Positions 54,217 to 64,000 of a stretch of DNA of 64,000 bases are shown here, one piece after another. The position numbers and the translations under genes were made by a program. The stretch's first letter is position 1; each line of letters opens with the position of its first letter. A model generated the notes under the pieces. That model searched no databases and was not told where the DNA came from. It saw only the letters and a list, made by a program, of their open reading frames with translations. The DNA is from Capra hircus (lineage: Eukaryota > Chordata > Mammalia > Artiodactyla > Bovidae): assembly GCF_001704415.2 (NCBI RefSeq), contig NC_030810.1:101444315-101508314 (forward strand), written 5' to 3'.

Positions 54217-55258
54217 TTTGGGAATGAAGGAAAAGAGAGACGGCATCTGCCTGGGAAAAATACAAGGTTTTTAACTTAAATCTCTTTGGAAATATGGGAC
54301 AAATGTTTAAAAAGAACGGTGAGTTATGGGGTTTGTAACATGCACAGTGAAGGAGGAACGTGAAGAGATACAATTAGTTGCTCGTTGCACTCATTCTCGG
54401 AGCTGGGGGGTGGTTGTAAAAGAGGCTTTTTTGGCCTTTCCCAGAAAGGATGCGAAGAGTAGAAATAACTGCAAAGTCTTTGAGTACTTACAGGTGCGCA
54501 CATGCAAGGAGTCCCTGTGTAGGTTTCAACTACCAAACCTTTTGCTTAGCAACCAAACGCACGAACCGAATCCGCCACAGAGATAGGCGTACGTCAGGTC
54601 CTTCTCATCCCCAAGGTGAGCGATCACTCCTTCCACGCCAGGCGGAGCCACCCGCCTTTCCCGGGAGAGCGGCGCCGGATCCAAGCCTCAGACAACCGGA
54701 GAAGCCGTGGGCAAGCCGGGCGTCGGGGGATTCAGAAGGCAGAAGTGCAGCCGAGCGTCCCCGCCGCAGAAGCAGCGCCCCGGAGATGCCCCGGGCCTGA
54801 GCCGAGGGGGCCCCAGGGAAGCTGAACGCCGGGTGGTCTCGTAATGGTTCTTTCGTTTCTTTGCTCCGCCTTCACCCGGCCGTCTGCGCCGCCGGCGCTG
54901 CCCTAGCTCCGGTCGGCCGTGGTCGGTGGGGCAAGAGCTGGAACCAGCGGGTGGGGAAGGTCAGTAAGGGACAAACGCGAAAAGCCAGGAAAGAAGCTGG
55001 CGAGGTGGGAACGAAGACAACCCGACTTCCCAGAAAAAGCGTGCCAGATCTGGGGAGGTGAGAATTGGTTTTCGGTTTGGTTTCGTTTTCTCATCCTGTA
55101 TCAGGATTGAGAGGAAGAGAGGGAAAACCAGGGATTGGAGATGAAAGAGAGAAAAAGAATACCTGCAGTTTCCAAGAATAAAGCAGCGTAATGATTGGAA
55201 TAATTTTAAGTCAAATAACACAGATCAAAGCTTATTGTTATAGCTTTGAGTGTGGCGC
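54217..55258. other. DNA upstream of tRNA-His; GC-rich segment has an inverted paralog
   Basis: 54690-54835 is the inverted counterpart of 59408-59600 (see the paired repeat). The remainder is unremarkable, with small frames (up to about 116 codons, 54450-54800) but no domain. Confidence 0.55.
54690..54835 (+). repeat. GC-rich inverted paralog near tRNA-His (copy 1)
   Basis: Blocks such as GGCAGAAGTGCAGCCGAGCG, GGAGATGCCCCGGGCCTGAG and CCGAGGGGGCCCCAGGGAAG match the reverse complement of 59408-59600, with several substitutions and indels. Confidence 0.8.
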
Positions 55259-55330
55259 GCCGTGATCGTATAGTGGTTAGTACTCTGCGTTGTGGCCGCA
55301 GCAACCTCGGTTCGAATCCGAGTCACGGCA
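55259..55330 (+). tRNA. tRNA-His (anticodon GTG)
   Basis: This is a 72-nt histidine tRNA gene that decodes CAC/CAU. The acceptor stem GCCGTGA/TCACGGC is followed by discriminator A. The extra 5' G of mature tRNA-His is added after transcription in eukaryotes and is not encoded. The anticodon stem CTGCG/CGCAG encloses TTGTGGC, with GTG at 55292-55294. The B box is GGTTCGAATCC. The first long T run is about 34 bases downstream (CCCTTTTTTT), so the trailer is longer than in the other tRNAs. It looks intact and likely functional. Confidence 0.97.
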
Positions 55331-55704
55331 TTAGAGCTACACTTGGCGTCTGTTTCCCTTTTTTTCTAAAACCCGGTAATGGTCTACAGTGGGTTCTTTG
55401 AAATGTGACCAATTCTATCCAAAAAGGAAATTATTAAGATGTGTAATCACAGAACAAGATGCACAAATGAACAGCTATTTGATGTGAAATAATTACCAGG
55501 ATCAAGATGTAGAAAATTTTTATTAGCCAAGTATGGATGATACATTTTGATACATGGATGAGGCCCTTCAATTCATTTTCCAGGTAATGCCTATCCATCC
55601 CCTGCTACTCTAAGCTATTCTGATGGCCACTCCACAGTTTAAGCTTGTCCTTTCTTCAAACTCACCTAAATGAATATACAGATTTTACTATCTAGGGATC
55701 ATCA
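55331..55704. other. DNA between tRNA-His and U1 pseudogene
   Basis: AT-rich with no recognised repeat or gene. Contains the T run that likely ends tRNA-His transcription near 55364-55370. Confidence 0.5.
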
Positions 55705-55838
55705 AGCAGCAATTCTGAAGTCGAGTTTCCCAGTAGTAAGGAAATCATAGAGTTTAGCACCACACGAAGGCAACGGACAAGCCTTTGCCCTGGTTTAAGC
55801 CCCTTCAAGATCACGGTATCTCTGCTGCCAGGTACCCC
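55705..55838 (-). pseudogene. Decayed U1 snRNA gene
   Basis: On the minus strand the sequence follows U1 in order. TACCTGGCAGCAGAGATACC is the 5' end with the first bases altered, then GTGATC, CAGGGCAAAGGCTTGTCC, and GGAAACTCGACTTCAGAATT near the Sm region. Many substitutions lie in the stem-loops and the protein-binding loops are lost; the last 30 or so bases are unrecognisable. It is a relic of a U1 gene or an old DNA-level duplicate. No poly(A) tail was found, so a retrocopy is less likely. Confidence 0.75.
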
Positions 55839-56768
55839 ATGAGCCATCATCTTTCTTCAGGGTCACTCTCCTCCCCTTTACCCTTACCAAATCCCTCTCT
55901 GCAAAGTAATTCTAGCAAAGATCTCCCAATCTTTCTGCTCCTCCCCACACAGGCAGAGCACACACGCTCACCCTCCAGATTGACTGCCTTTCAGCAGCTC
56001 TTCCAGACCCCCACACACCCACAACCACTGTGCTGTCTTTAACTGCTGCCTCTGCAGGCTTGGTCCACACCCCCGCCCCTCATCTACCACCCCCACTCCC
56101 TCACTCACCTCTTGCCCTACAGTGGACATAACATTTGTCCTAACAGGTCTTCTGAGCAAGTGTCCAAGGGAAAAGGGAAAATGTGCCCACTGCCTGGTAG
56201 AGACCACAGGGATTCCAAAGAGCAGCAGCTGGAGAGTCAGGGCATGTATCTGGATCACCCGGAGATGCCCCAGGCCTCAGCATTGATATTCTGGTGTTGA
56301 TTTTTACAGGAACTGTCTGCTTATGTCACCAATAACAGGTTTTTCCTTGTGGTAATGAGACAAATTGGAAATTCCAATTACTCAGGGAAATGAATGTGAA
56401 TGAATAGATTGAAAGAGAGTATTGTAAAAATACATTCCACCCTGCTCAACTGACACGTGGGTGGAGATAAAAACCTGGGAGGTCGGCAGCATCTGCTTTT
56501 GCTGGGCCAGTCATTGGATGTGAACCAGTGGCCTCTGGGAACTACTCTAACTTGGGTCTCTGTCTACCAGAGATACTTTGGAGGATCCGTCTGCACTGTG
56601 GGGATAGATCACAGCACCCCTTTTCCTTTTCCTGGGAAACCTAAGCCGGGATCTTCCTGGATCACAAAGGTAGATATTTTAATGATCAGCAGTTGTAACA
56701 AAATATTCGTGATAATTTTACTCATTAGGGCAATAAACATTAACACTGTAAGGAGATATCATTACACA
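55839..56768. other. Unique DNA without a recognised gene
   Basis: CT-rich around 55850-56110. Small frames of up to about 126 codons (56457-56837) run into the next SINE and have no domain. Confidence 0.5.
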
Positions 56769-56779
56769 CCCTCCAGCAT

Positions 56780-57058
56780 GCTGTTGCTGCTGCTACTAAG
56801 CCGCTTCAGTCGTGTCCGACTCTGTGTGACCCCATAGACGGCAGCCCACCAGGCTCTCCTGTCCCTGGGATTCTCCAGGCAAGAACACTGGAGTGGGTTG
56901 CCATTTCCTTCTCCAATGCATGAAAGTAAAAAGTGACAGGGAAGTCTCTCAGTCGTGTCCAACTCTTCGCAACCCCATGGACTGCAGCCTACCAGGCTCC
57001 TGTGTCCATGGGATTTTCCAGGCAAGAGTACTGGAGTGGGATGCCATTGCTTTCTCCG
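56780..57058 (-). mobile_element. BovA2 SINE (dimer) with 11-bp target-site duplication
   Basis: Minus-strand BovA dimer. CCCTCCAGCAT occurs at 56769-56779 and 57059-57069. Confidence 0.95.
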
Positions 57059-57069
57059 CCCTCCAGCAT

Positions 57070-57461
57070 AACTATATTTAAAATAATTTGTATATCAAAT
57101 GCTGACAAATTCGGAGCAATTGCATCTGTAGTAGTTGGTTTGATATCATTTTGGAAGACTGCTGGCAATTTCTAATAAAGTTAAACTTAATCTTTGATTC
57201 CATAACACAGCAATTACAGAACTTCTGTGGATGTACATGTACACAAAAAGTCTGTTATGGAATATTCATCAAAATACTAAGAATATTCATCAAGAACACC
57301 AATTAGCACCAGAAAATCCTCACCAGAATTATTCCAATAATACCAAAATTAATGTGATATGCATAATAATATGAATATATTTAGTGAACAAAATTTTGCA
57401 TGAAATAGAAGTTATCAAAAATGTGCATTCATTCATCTGAATTTCAAGAGCAAGCAACAGT
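57070..57461. other. AT-rich unrecognised DNA
   Basis: No gene or clear repeat. Blocks such as CTAAGAATATTCATCAAG occur as a local repeat. Confidence 0.45.
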
Positions 57462-57475
57462 ACACTATTGCAATA

Positions 57476-57609
57476 CTGCTACTACTACTACTGAGTCACT
57501 TCAGTTGTGTCCAACTCTGTGCAACCCCATAGAAGGCAGCCCACCAGGCTCCTCTGTCCATGGGATTTTCCAGGCAAGAGTACTGGAGTGGGGTGCCATT
57601 GCCTTTTCC
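57476..57609 (-). mobile_element. BovA SINE with 14-bp target-site duplication
   Basis: Single BovA monomer on the minus strand ending in a CTACTACTACTACTG tail. ACACTATTGCAATA flanks it at 57462-57475 and 57610-57623. Confidence 0.95.
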
Positions 57610-57984
57610 ACACTATTGCAATAGACCTCACAATAATAATTAGCAATCGATCTAGTGTAGGGTTGCCTAGAAATGGGGCTCAAATGACTTTCTGGGCTGG
57701 TGGGAATTTTCTATAACTTGATCCAGGTGATGACCACATTTGCCCAAATTCAACAAACTGCCTATGAACTAAAGGTGTGTACTTTTCACACTATGTAAAA
57801 TATAGTTCAATGATTTACTGTTTCCATAAAAATCAGTGAATGGTGACTGGAGACAAGTTGTTGTAGATAGACTGTGAGGACTAGTTTGCATTTATTGTAA
57901 AGCCATTAAATACTTGTTTTCCTTTAGTGTAAAAAAAGCCCTCACTGATGGCAGAAATATCTTCACTCTCAGTAAGAGAAAAAC

Positions 57985-58160
57985 TAATACTGTATATGAA
58001 CACATATATATGGAATCTAGAAAGATGGTGCTGAGGAGCCTTGAGGGAGGATCAGGAGTGGACATATGTATACCTGTGACTGATTCATGTGGATGTATGG
58101 CAGAAACCAACACAATATTGTAAAGAAATTATCCTTCAATTAAAAATAAATAAATTAAAT
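57985..58160 (+). mobile_element. Ruminant L1 3' end fragment
   Basis: L1-BT 3' terminal blocks appear in order (TATATATGGAATCTAGAAAG, GGCAGAAACCAACACAATAT, AATTATCCTTCAATTAAAAA), with an AATAAATAAATT tail. Confidence 0.75.
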
Positions 58161-58439
58161 ATGAATTTAAAACCAAAACAGAAAGAAATAGCTTTACCAG
58201 GAAAAGCCAGCAATTATGTTATTTCGTTAGTGCAAACTATAGACAAGTCTCCTTGAGAGGTGATATTTCAACTTTGGGGATGTGTTCTGCTTAACAGTGC
58301 AACAGGTAATTGTCCTAGGTTTTGCTTTGACCAGGAGATTTGTGCGCTTTGGGATTTACTCCTCTTCTCACGGTATATCACTGCAAGGCCAGTGGCAAAC
58401 TCTGCTCTCCCACCACTGCTAAGGGACATAGCTGGTGCT

Positions 58440-58925
58440 GGAATTAAAAGCAAACAGTTGGAATAGTACTTAGATGTAAAAAAGAATGAAATAATGCCAA
58501 CTGCAGCAACATGAATGGACCTAGATATTGTCACGCTAACTGAAGTAAGCCAAAGACAAATATCATATGATATTGCTTATATGAGGAATCTAAGACACAA
58601 ACCCAAAAATGATACAAATGAACTTATATACAAAACAGATGGCCCCCGCAGACATGGAAAACATGGTTACTAAAGGGGAAAAGAGGGAGGGATAAATCAA
58701 GAGTTTGGGACTAACATATACACATGCTATATATAAAATAGATAACCAACAGGGATCTACTGGATAGCACAGGGAACTATGCTCAATATTTTGTAGTAAT
58801 GTACAAGGAAAATGAATCTGAAAAAAAATAGACATATATGTATGTATAACTGAATCACTTTGTTGTACACCTGAAAGTAACAGAACATTATAAATCAACT
58901 ATTAGTCAACAAAAAAAGAAAAAAG
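58440..58925 (+). mobile_element. L1 3' end fragment
   Basis: Typical L1 3' end order: ACATGAATGGACCTAGATAT, AGTAAGCCAAAGACAAATAT, CAGGGATCTACTGGATAGCA, CACTTTGTTGTACACCTGAA and an A-rich tail. No open frame. Confidence 0.8.
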
Positions 58926-59689
58926 GCAAATGGAAAGACAGGTTATAGACACTACCTTGCTATAGCCTGGATCAGAACCGAGGTTGCTGCCACTACAATG
59001 CAGCACTTACACTATTCAAGACCTGCATAACTGCAGTCGTAACTGCACAGACAAGTCTCCACATAAACGTACAGCACTGTTTTTGCTGCTTTGTTCATGC
59101 ACACGTACAGAAGTTCGTGTTTTTCCCTTTTTGATGTTTTCTCCGATTCTCCCTCCCTATTCGGCTACTTTATAAGAGTAATTTTTCTCTCTCAGGATCT
59201 GGTCCCAATCTCCTCACAGGCTTTCTGGGAGGTCTCTTTGTTTCATTCACGCCTTTTCTTGTTCTCCCTGATTTTTCCCTTTTCCTCTTGGAATCTGATC
59301 TCTTTCTGGCTGCGGCCACACGGACCTCACCTACTAAACCGCTGCCCAGCGGCGCAGGTGGTTGAGTAAAGGCGTAGCAAACAAGGAGCCATCACTGAGC
59401 CCACCGGACGTTCAGCTTCCCTCGGGCCCCCCTCGGCTCAGGCTCGGGGCATCTCCTGGCGCTGCGTCTGAGGCGGGAGAGGAGCAAGGCGGGGCGGAGA
59501 CGCTCGGCTGCGCTTCTGCCTTCGGCATCGCCCGGCTTCCCCACAGAATCCAACGCGCTGAGTGGACCCCATTTCCGTGGTTGTCCGAGGCTTGGAGCAG
59601 AAGCTACTGTCATGTGAGAGACAGGTGCCTCCGCCTAGCTTGGTGGTTAAGCTTGCTTTTGGCGAGAATAAAGAGCAATGTCCTGTTGT
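58926..59689. other. tRNA-Asn copy 3 upstream DNA; GC-rich segment has an inverted paralog
   Basis: 59408-59600 is the inverted counterpart of 54690-54835. The remainder has no recognised gene; the 142-codon frame at 59362-59790 spans the tRNA and is not protein-coding. Confidence 0.6.
59408..59600 (-). repeat. GC-rich inverted paralog near tRNA-Asn (copy 2)
   Basis: Reverse complement of the 54690-54835 segment (CTTCCCTCGGGCCCCCCTCG, CTCAGGCTCGGGGCATCTCC, CGCTCGGCTGCGCTTCTGCC), with an extra block in the middle. Confidence 0.8.
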
Positions 59690-59710
59690 GTCTCTGTGGC
59701 GCAATCGGTG

Positions 59711-59746
<36 letters not shown>

Positions 59747-59763
59747 GAGCCCACCCAGGGACG
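59690..59763 (+). tRNA. tRNA-Asn (anticodon GTT), copy 3, D-loop variant
   Basis: This 74-nt asparagine tRNA has anticodon GTT at 59724-59726. It differs from copies 1 and 2 by one base: the D loop reads CGGTGAGC where the others have CGGTTAGC (position 20a, T to G). The conserved G18-G19 and A21 are untouched, and all stems pair. The T arm and B box (GGTTCGAGCCC) are intact. A TTTT terminator follows 9 bases downstream (CTCTTTTAG). It is likely functional, with loss of one potential dihydrouridine site. Confidence 0.95.
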
Positions 59764-60137
59764 CGTGTCACTCTTTTAGAATGTAAATAATGAATGATTG
59801 TTTCTAGTTCGCGCATCCTCTCCCAAACCCACTACCCAACTGCCCCCTGTGTCTTGTACACACACACACATACACACAAGGACTTATGTCCATATATTCC
59901 TTCACCCTCTCTGGAGGAAAGCAGGTCACTGGGAATCCTGTAATTCATGAAAGAGTAGGCTTATCTTCTTTACCCTGTAAACTCCTTTTATCAATGAAGT
60001 TTTTCCACTGTTGTAATAGTTTCTATTTAACCCCTTCCATGTACTTTTGCGGTTAGGTTCTATGCTTTTCCTCTGACAGTCATCATTCTTGTACACATGG
60101 GGAGAGGGTAGAATCCTGGAAAAGTAATTGCTCTATT
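59764..60137. other. DNA between tRNA-Asn copy 3 and a BovA2
   Basis: A short CA repeat (59855-59877) is the only recognisable feature. No gene. Confidence 0.5.
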
Positions 60138-60150
60138 GCAGCCTTTACAT

Positions 60151-60282
60151 TGGAGGAAGGCAATGGCATCCCACTCCAGTACTCTTGCCTGGAGAATCCC
60201 AGGGATGGGGGAGCCTGGTGGGCTGCTGTCTATGGAGTCGCACAGAGTCGGACACGACTGAAGTGACTTAGCAGCAGCAGCA
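60151..60282 (+). mobile_element. BovA2 SINE with 13-bp target-site duplication
   Basis: Plus-strand BovA2 with a GCAGCAGCAGCAG tail. GCAGCCTTTACAT flanks it at 60138-60150 and 60283-60295. Confidence 0.95.
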
Positions 60283-60295
60283 GCAGCCTTTACAT

Positions 60296-60773
60296 GGTTT
60301 TGTATGTGATTCCTTTTTCTTGTCTTTGTTGACTTATTGGTTATAAATATCTTGTTATTTCAGCAATTGTTTTAGGTGTGATAGTGTACATACATCTGTA
60401 ATTCAGTGCAGTCTGCCTTCGAGGGATGGACACCTCCTCACATTTCTCCCTTGCCTGCCCTTACGCTTTTGTTGTCTGGTATTTTACTTTGCATATGTTA
60501 TGACCTCCAAATTCAAGTTATTACTTTTCCTTAAATTGTTCTATATTTTTAAAGAGATTTAATTGATGTATTTTGCCATGCCTATGCCATGTCTCTTTTC
60601 TTTCATTTCCTTGGTGTCCATCAGGAATTCCATCTGATGTGAGTTCCCTTCTTGCTGAAGGATTCCTTTAACTTCTCTTGCTGTGTGAATTTTCTGGTAA
60701 TGAAATCTTTCAGCCTGTGTATGTCTATAAATGTCATCATTCAACTTTTATTTCAGGTTTTTTTTTTTTTTTT
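60296..60773. other. AT-rich DNA before the long BovB
   Basis: No gene or clear repeat recognised; a T run lies immediately before the BovB 5' end at 60758-60773. Confidence 0.5.
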
Positions 60774-61497
60774 GGCAGGGATACCCCATGCCCAAGGTAA
60801 GAGAAACCCAAGTAAGATGGTAGGTGTTGCAAGAAGGCATCAGAGGGCAGACGCTCTGAAATCATACTCACAGAAAACTAGTCAATCTAATCACACTAGG
60901 ACCACAGCCTTGTCTAACTCAATGAAACTAAGCCATGCCCATGGGGCAACCCAAGATGGGCGGGTCATGGTAGAGAGGTCTGACAGAATGTGGTCCACTG
61001 GAGAAGGGAATGGCAAACCACTTCAGTATTCTTGCCTTGAGAACCCCATGAACAGTATGAAAAAGCAAAATGATAGGATACTGAAAGAGGAACTCCCCAG
61101 GTCAGTAGGTGCACAATATGCTACTGGAGATCAGTGGAGAAATAACTACAGAAAGAATGAAAGGATGGAGCCAAAGCAAAAGCAATACCCAGCTGTGGAT
61201 GTGACTGGTGATAGAAGCAAGGTCCGATGCTGTAAAGAGCAATATTGCATAGGAATCTGGAATGTCAGGTCCATGAATCAAGGCAACTTGGAAGTGATCA
61301 AACAAGAGATGGCAAGAGTAAACGTCAACATTCTAGGAATCAGCGAACTAAAATGGACTGGAATGGGTGAATTTAAGTCAGATGACCATTATATCTACTA
61401 CTGCGGGCAGGAATCACTCAGAAGAAATGCAGTAGCCATCATGGTCAACGAAAGAGTCTGAAATGCAATACTTGGATGCAATCTCAAAAATGACAGA

Positions 61498-62088
61498 ATG
61501 ATCTCTGTTAGTCTCCAAGGCAAACCATTCAATATCACGGTAATCCAAGTCTATGCCCCAACCAGTAACACTGAAGAAGCTGAAGCTGAACAGTTCTATG
61601 AAGACCTACAAGACCTTTTCGAACTAACACCCAAAAAAGATGTCCTTTTCATTATAGGGGACTGGAATGCAAAAGTAGGAAGTCAAAAAACACCTGGAGT
61701 AACAGGCAAATTTGACCTTGGAATACAGAATGAAGCAGGGCAAAGACTAATAGAGTTTTGCCAAGAAAATGCACTGGTCATAGCAAACACCCTCTTCCAA
61801 CAACACAAGAGAAGACTCTACACATGGACATCACCAGATGGTCAACACCGAAATCAGACTGATTATATTCTTTGCAGCCAAAGATGGAGAAGCTCTATAC
61901 AGTCAACAAAAACAAGACCAGGAGCTGACTGTGGCTCAGATCATGAGCTCCTTATTACCAAATTCAGACTTAAATTGAAGAAAGTAGGGAAAACCGCTAG
62001 ACCATTCAGGTATGACCTAAATCAAATCCCTTATGATTATACAGTGGAAGTGAGAAATAGATTTAAGGGCCTAGATCTGATTGATTGA
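61498..62088 (+). pseudogene. BovB endonuclease-domain fragment
   Basis: This 196-codon segment of the BovB protein covers the middle and end of the apurinic-type endonuclease domain. It shows GDWNAKVG (metal-binding Asp and Asn) and the SDHELL C-terminal motif in the right order. It follows an in-frame stop at 61459-61461 and ends at a second stop, so it is part of a broken ORF. It reads continuously otherwise. Confidence 0.85.
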
Positions 62089-62258
62089 GTGCCTGATGAA
62101 CTATGGAATGAAGTTCGTGACATTGTACAGGAGACAGGGATCAAGACCATCTCCATGGAAAAGAAATGCAAAAAAGCAAAATGGCTCTCTGGGGGAGGCC
62201 TTACAAATAGCTGTGAAAAGAAGAGAAGCGAAAAGCAAAGGAGAAAAATCATGATGGT

Positions 62259-63647
62259 GTGATCACTCATCTAGAGCCAGACATCCTGGAATGTGAAGTC
62301 AAGTGGGCCTTAGAAAGCATCACTATGAACAAAACTAGTGGAGGTGATGGCATTCCAGTTGAGCTACTTCAAATACTGAAAGATGATGCTGTCAAAATGC
62401 TGCACTCAATATGCCAGCAAATTTGGAAAACTCAGCAGTGGCCACAGGACTGGAAAAGGTCAGTTTTCATTCCAATCCCAAAGAAAGGCAATGCCAAACA
62501 ATGCTCAAACTACCACACAATTGCACTCGTCTCACATGCTAGTAAAGTAATGCTCAAAATTCTCCAAGCCAGGCTTCAGCAGTACGTGAACCATGAACTT
62601 CCAGATGTTCAAGCTGGTTTTAGCAAAGGCAGAGGAACCAGAGATCAAATTGCCAACATCCCCTGGATCATGGAAAAAGCAAGAGAATTCCAGAAAAACA
62701 TCTATTTCTGCTTTATTGACTATGCCAAAGCTTTTGACTGTGTGGATCACAATAAACTGTGGACAATTCTGAGAGAGATGGGAATACAAGACCACCTGAC
62801 CTGCCTCTTGAGAAATCTGTATGTGGGTCAGGAAGCAACAGTTAGAACTGGACATGGAACAACAGACTGGTTCCAAATAGGAAAAGGAGTACGTCAAGGC
62901 TGTGTATTGTCACCCTGTTTATTTAACTTCTATGCAGAGTACATCATGAGAAATGCTGGACTGAAAGAAACACAAGCTGGAATCAAGATTGCCGGGAGAA
63001 ATATCAATAACCTCAGATATGCAGATGACACCACCCTTATGGCAGAAAGTGAAGAGGAACTCAAAAGCCTCTTGATGAAAGTGAAAGAGGAGAGTGAAAA
63101 AGTTGGCTTAAAGCTCAACATTCAGAAAACGAAGATCATGGCATCGGGTCCCATCACTTCATGGGAAATAGATGGGAAAACAGCGGAAACAGTGTCAGAC
63201 TTTATTTTGGGGGGCTCCAAAATCACTGCAGATGGTGACTGCAGCCATGAAATTACAAGACTCTTACTCCTTGGAAGAAAAGTTATGACCAACCTAGATA
63301 GCATATTCAAAAGCAGAGACATTACTTTGCTGACTAAGGTCCATCTAGTCAAGGCTATGGTTTTTCCTGTGGTCATGTATGGATGTGAGAGTTGGACTGT
63401 GAAGAAGGCTGAGCACCGAAGAATTGATGCTTTTGAACTGTGGTGTTGGAGAAGACTCTTGAGGGTCCCTTGGACTGCAAGGAGATCCAACCAGTCCATT
63501 CTGAAGGAGATCAGCCCTGGGATTTCTTTGGAAGGAATGATGCTAAAGCTGAAACTCCAGTACTTTGGCCACCTCATGGGAAGAGTTGACTCATTAGCAA
63601 AGACCCTGATGCTAGGAGGGATTTGGGGCAGGAGGAGAAGGGGATGA
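62259..63647 (+). pseudogene. BovB reverse transcriptase, open but C-terminally truncated
   Basis: One open frame of 462 codons. RT motifs are in order: FIPIPKKGNAKQCSNYHTIA, FIDYAKAFDCVDHNKLW (motif A, catalytic Asp) and GKGVRQGCVLSPCLFNFYAE, then YADD at 63018-63029 (catalytic Asp pair) and the WTARRSNQSILKEISPG block. It starts at an ATG just after a deletion that removes the linker to the endonuclease, and ends about 45 codons early at a CpG-decay stop. Without endonuclease and linker it is not autonomous. Similar frames in partial BovBs here are truncated copies of the same protein. Confidence 0.9.
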
Positions 63648-63803
63648 CAGAGGATGAGATGGCTGGATGGCATCACTGACTCGATGGACATGAGTCTGAG
63701 TGAACTCCGGGAGTTGGTGATGGACAGGGAGGCCTGGCGTGCTGAGATTCATGGGGTCGCAAAGAGTTGGACAAGACTGAGCGACTGAACTGAACTGAAC
63801 TGA

Positions 63804-63956
63804 AGCATAGACTTCCACACTGACTTTTTCCACTCTCAGTCCTTTAAAAATGTTGCTTCACTGATTTCTCACTTCCATTTCTTTTGATGAGAAATCTGAC
63901 ACAAACTATATATTTTTTTGTTTTCGGAATGTGCTGTGTCTTTTATGTCTGGCTGC

Positions 63957-64000
<44 letters not shown>
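63804..64000. repeat. Unique DNA ending in a (TG)n microsatellite
   Basis: 63958-64000 is an uninterrupted TG repeat that reaches the window end, so its full length is unknown. 63804-63957 is AT-rich with no recognised element. Confidence 0.85.

Larger units (their letters stand above)
60774..63803 (+). mobile_element. BovB (RTE) LINE, nearly full-length, inactive
   Basis: This is the longest BovB here, starting GGCAGGGATACCCCATGCCC after a T run and ending in the GACTGAGCGACTGAACTGAA tail. Blocks in order: a 5' region with a SINE-like segment (AATGGCAAACCACTTCAGTA), an apurinic endonuclease domain (WNVRSMNQGN, then GDWNAKVG and SDHELL), then the RT and C-terminal region. Stops at 61459 (likely CGA to TGA), 62086 (a TGA) and 63645 (again like CGA to TGA), plus a deletion near 62247, break the protein. 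It lacks an intact full-length frame and an evident target-site duplication. Confidence 0.93.

Noticed and set aside
1..64000. CRISPR arrays, bacterial operons, phage or plasmid features
   Set aside because: Repeat content, Pol III tRNA genes without encoded CCA, snRNA promoters and SINEs/LINEs show a mammalian nuclear genome; no regular spacer array is present.

Overview
The window is mammalian nuclear DNA from a ruminant, very probably a bovid such as cattle. The evidence is its BovB (RTE-type) LINE copies, Bov-tA/BovA2 SINEs, cetartiodactyl CHR SINEs, L1 3' ends, old MIR, and endogenous gammaretrovirus-like fragments. No convincing host protein-coding gene is present. The functional content is small-RNA genes: seven intact-looking single tRNA loci plus a palindromic copy (Gln-CTG twice, Asn-GTT three times, Val-CAC, Glu-TTC, His-GTG), four full-length U1 snRNA genes with promoter elements, one decayed tRNA-Glu and one decayed U1. 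From general knowledge, this gene mix resembles the mammalian U1/tRNA cluster of human 1q21, so the window is likely its ruminant counterpart (inference).

Layout. 1-21876 is one large inverted repeat. The left arm (1-9828) and right arm (12045-21876) are near-identical reverse complements, and the left arm is cut by the window edge. Each arm carries one tRNA-Gln(CTG), one U1 gene, two BovB fragments, a Bov-tA, an L1 3' end and a MIR. The 2.2 kb spacer (9829-12044) holds minus-strand retroviral integrase fragments around an LTR-like stretch, then the 3' end of the BovB whose remainder lies in the right arm.

21877-26523 is low-repeat, GC-rich DNA carrying tRNA-Asn, tRNA-Val, tRNA-Glu and tRNA-Asn, all on the plus strand. 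26524-32900 is repeat-bearing DNA without recognised genes. 33080-40850 holds two direct units about 4.74 kb apart (A and B), each ending in a plus-strand U1 gene. The flanks of unit A on both sides of its U1 are homologous to the palindrome arms. 40850-54216 is dominated by BovB and BovA2 insertions. It also contains a diverged second copy (45431-47475) of the tRNA-Glu neighbourhood (25377-30220), in which the tRNA is dead. 54600-59763 carries tRNA-His, a U1 pseudogene and a third tRNA-Asn, with an inverted GC-rich paralogous segment outside each tRNA. 60774-63803 is the longest BovB, and the window ends in a (TG)n microsatellite.

The U1 genes would be read by the snRNA-type RNA polymerase II machinery (PSE near -60, no TATA box, 3' box) and the tRNAs by RNA polymerase III (internal A and B boxes, T-run terminators). 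The region appears to have grown by repeated direct and inverted duplication of U1/tRNA segments, overlaid by BovB and SINE insertions. I found no clear candidate for a new biological system. The most notable structures are the near-perfect palindrome, the paralogous empty sites that date SINE insertions, and a BovB with 5' inversion and target-site duplication.
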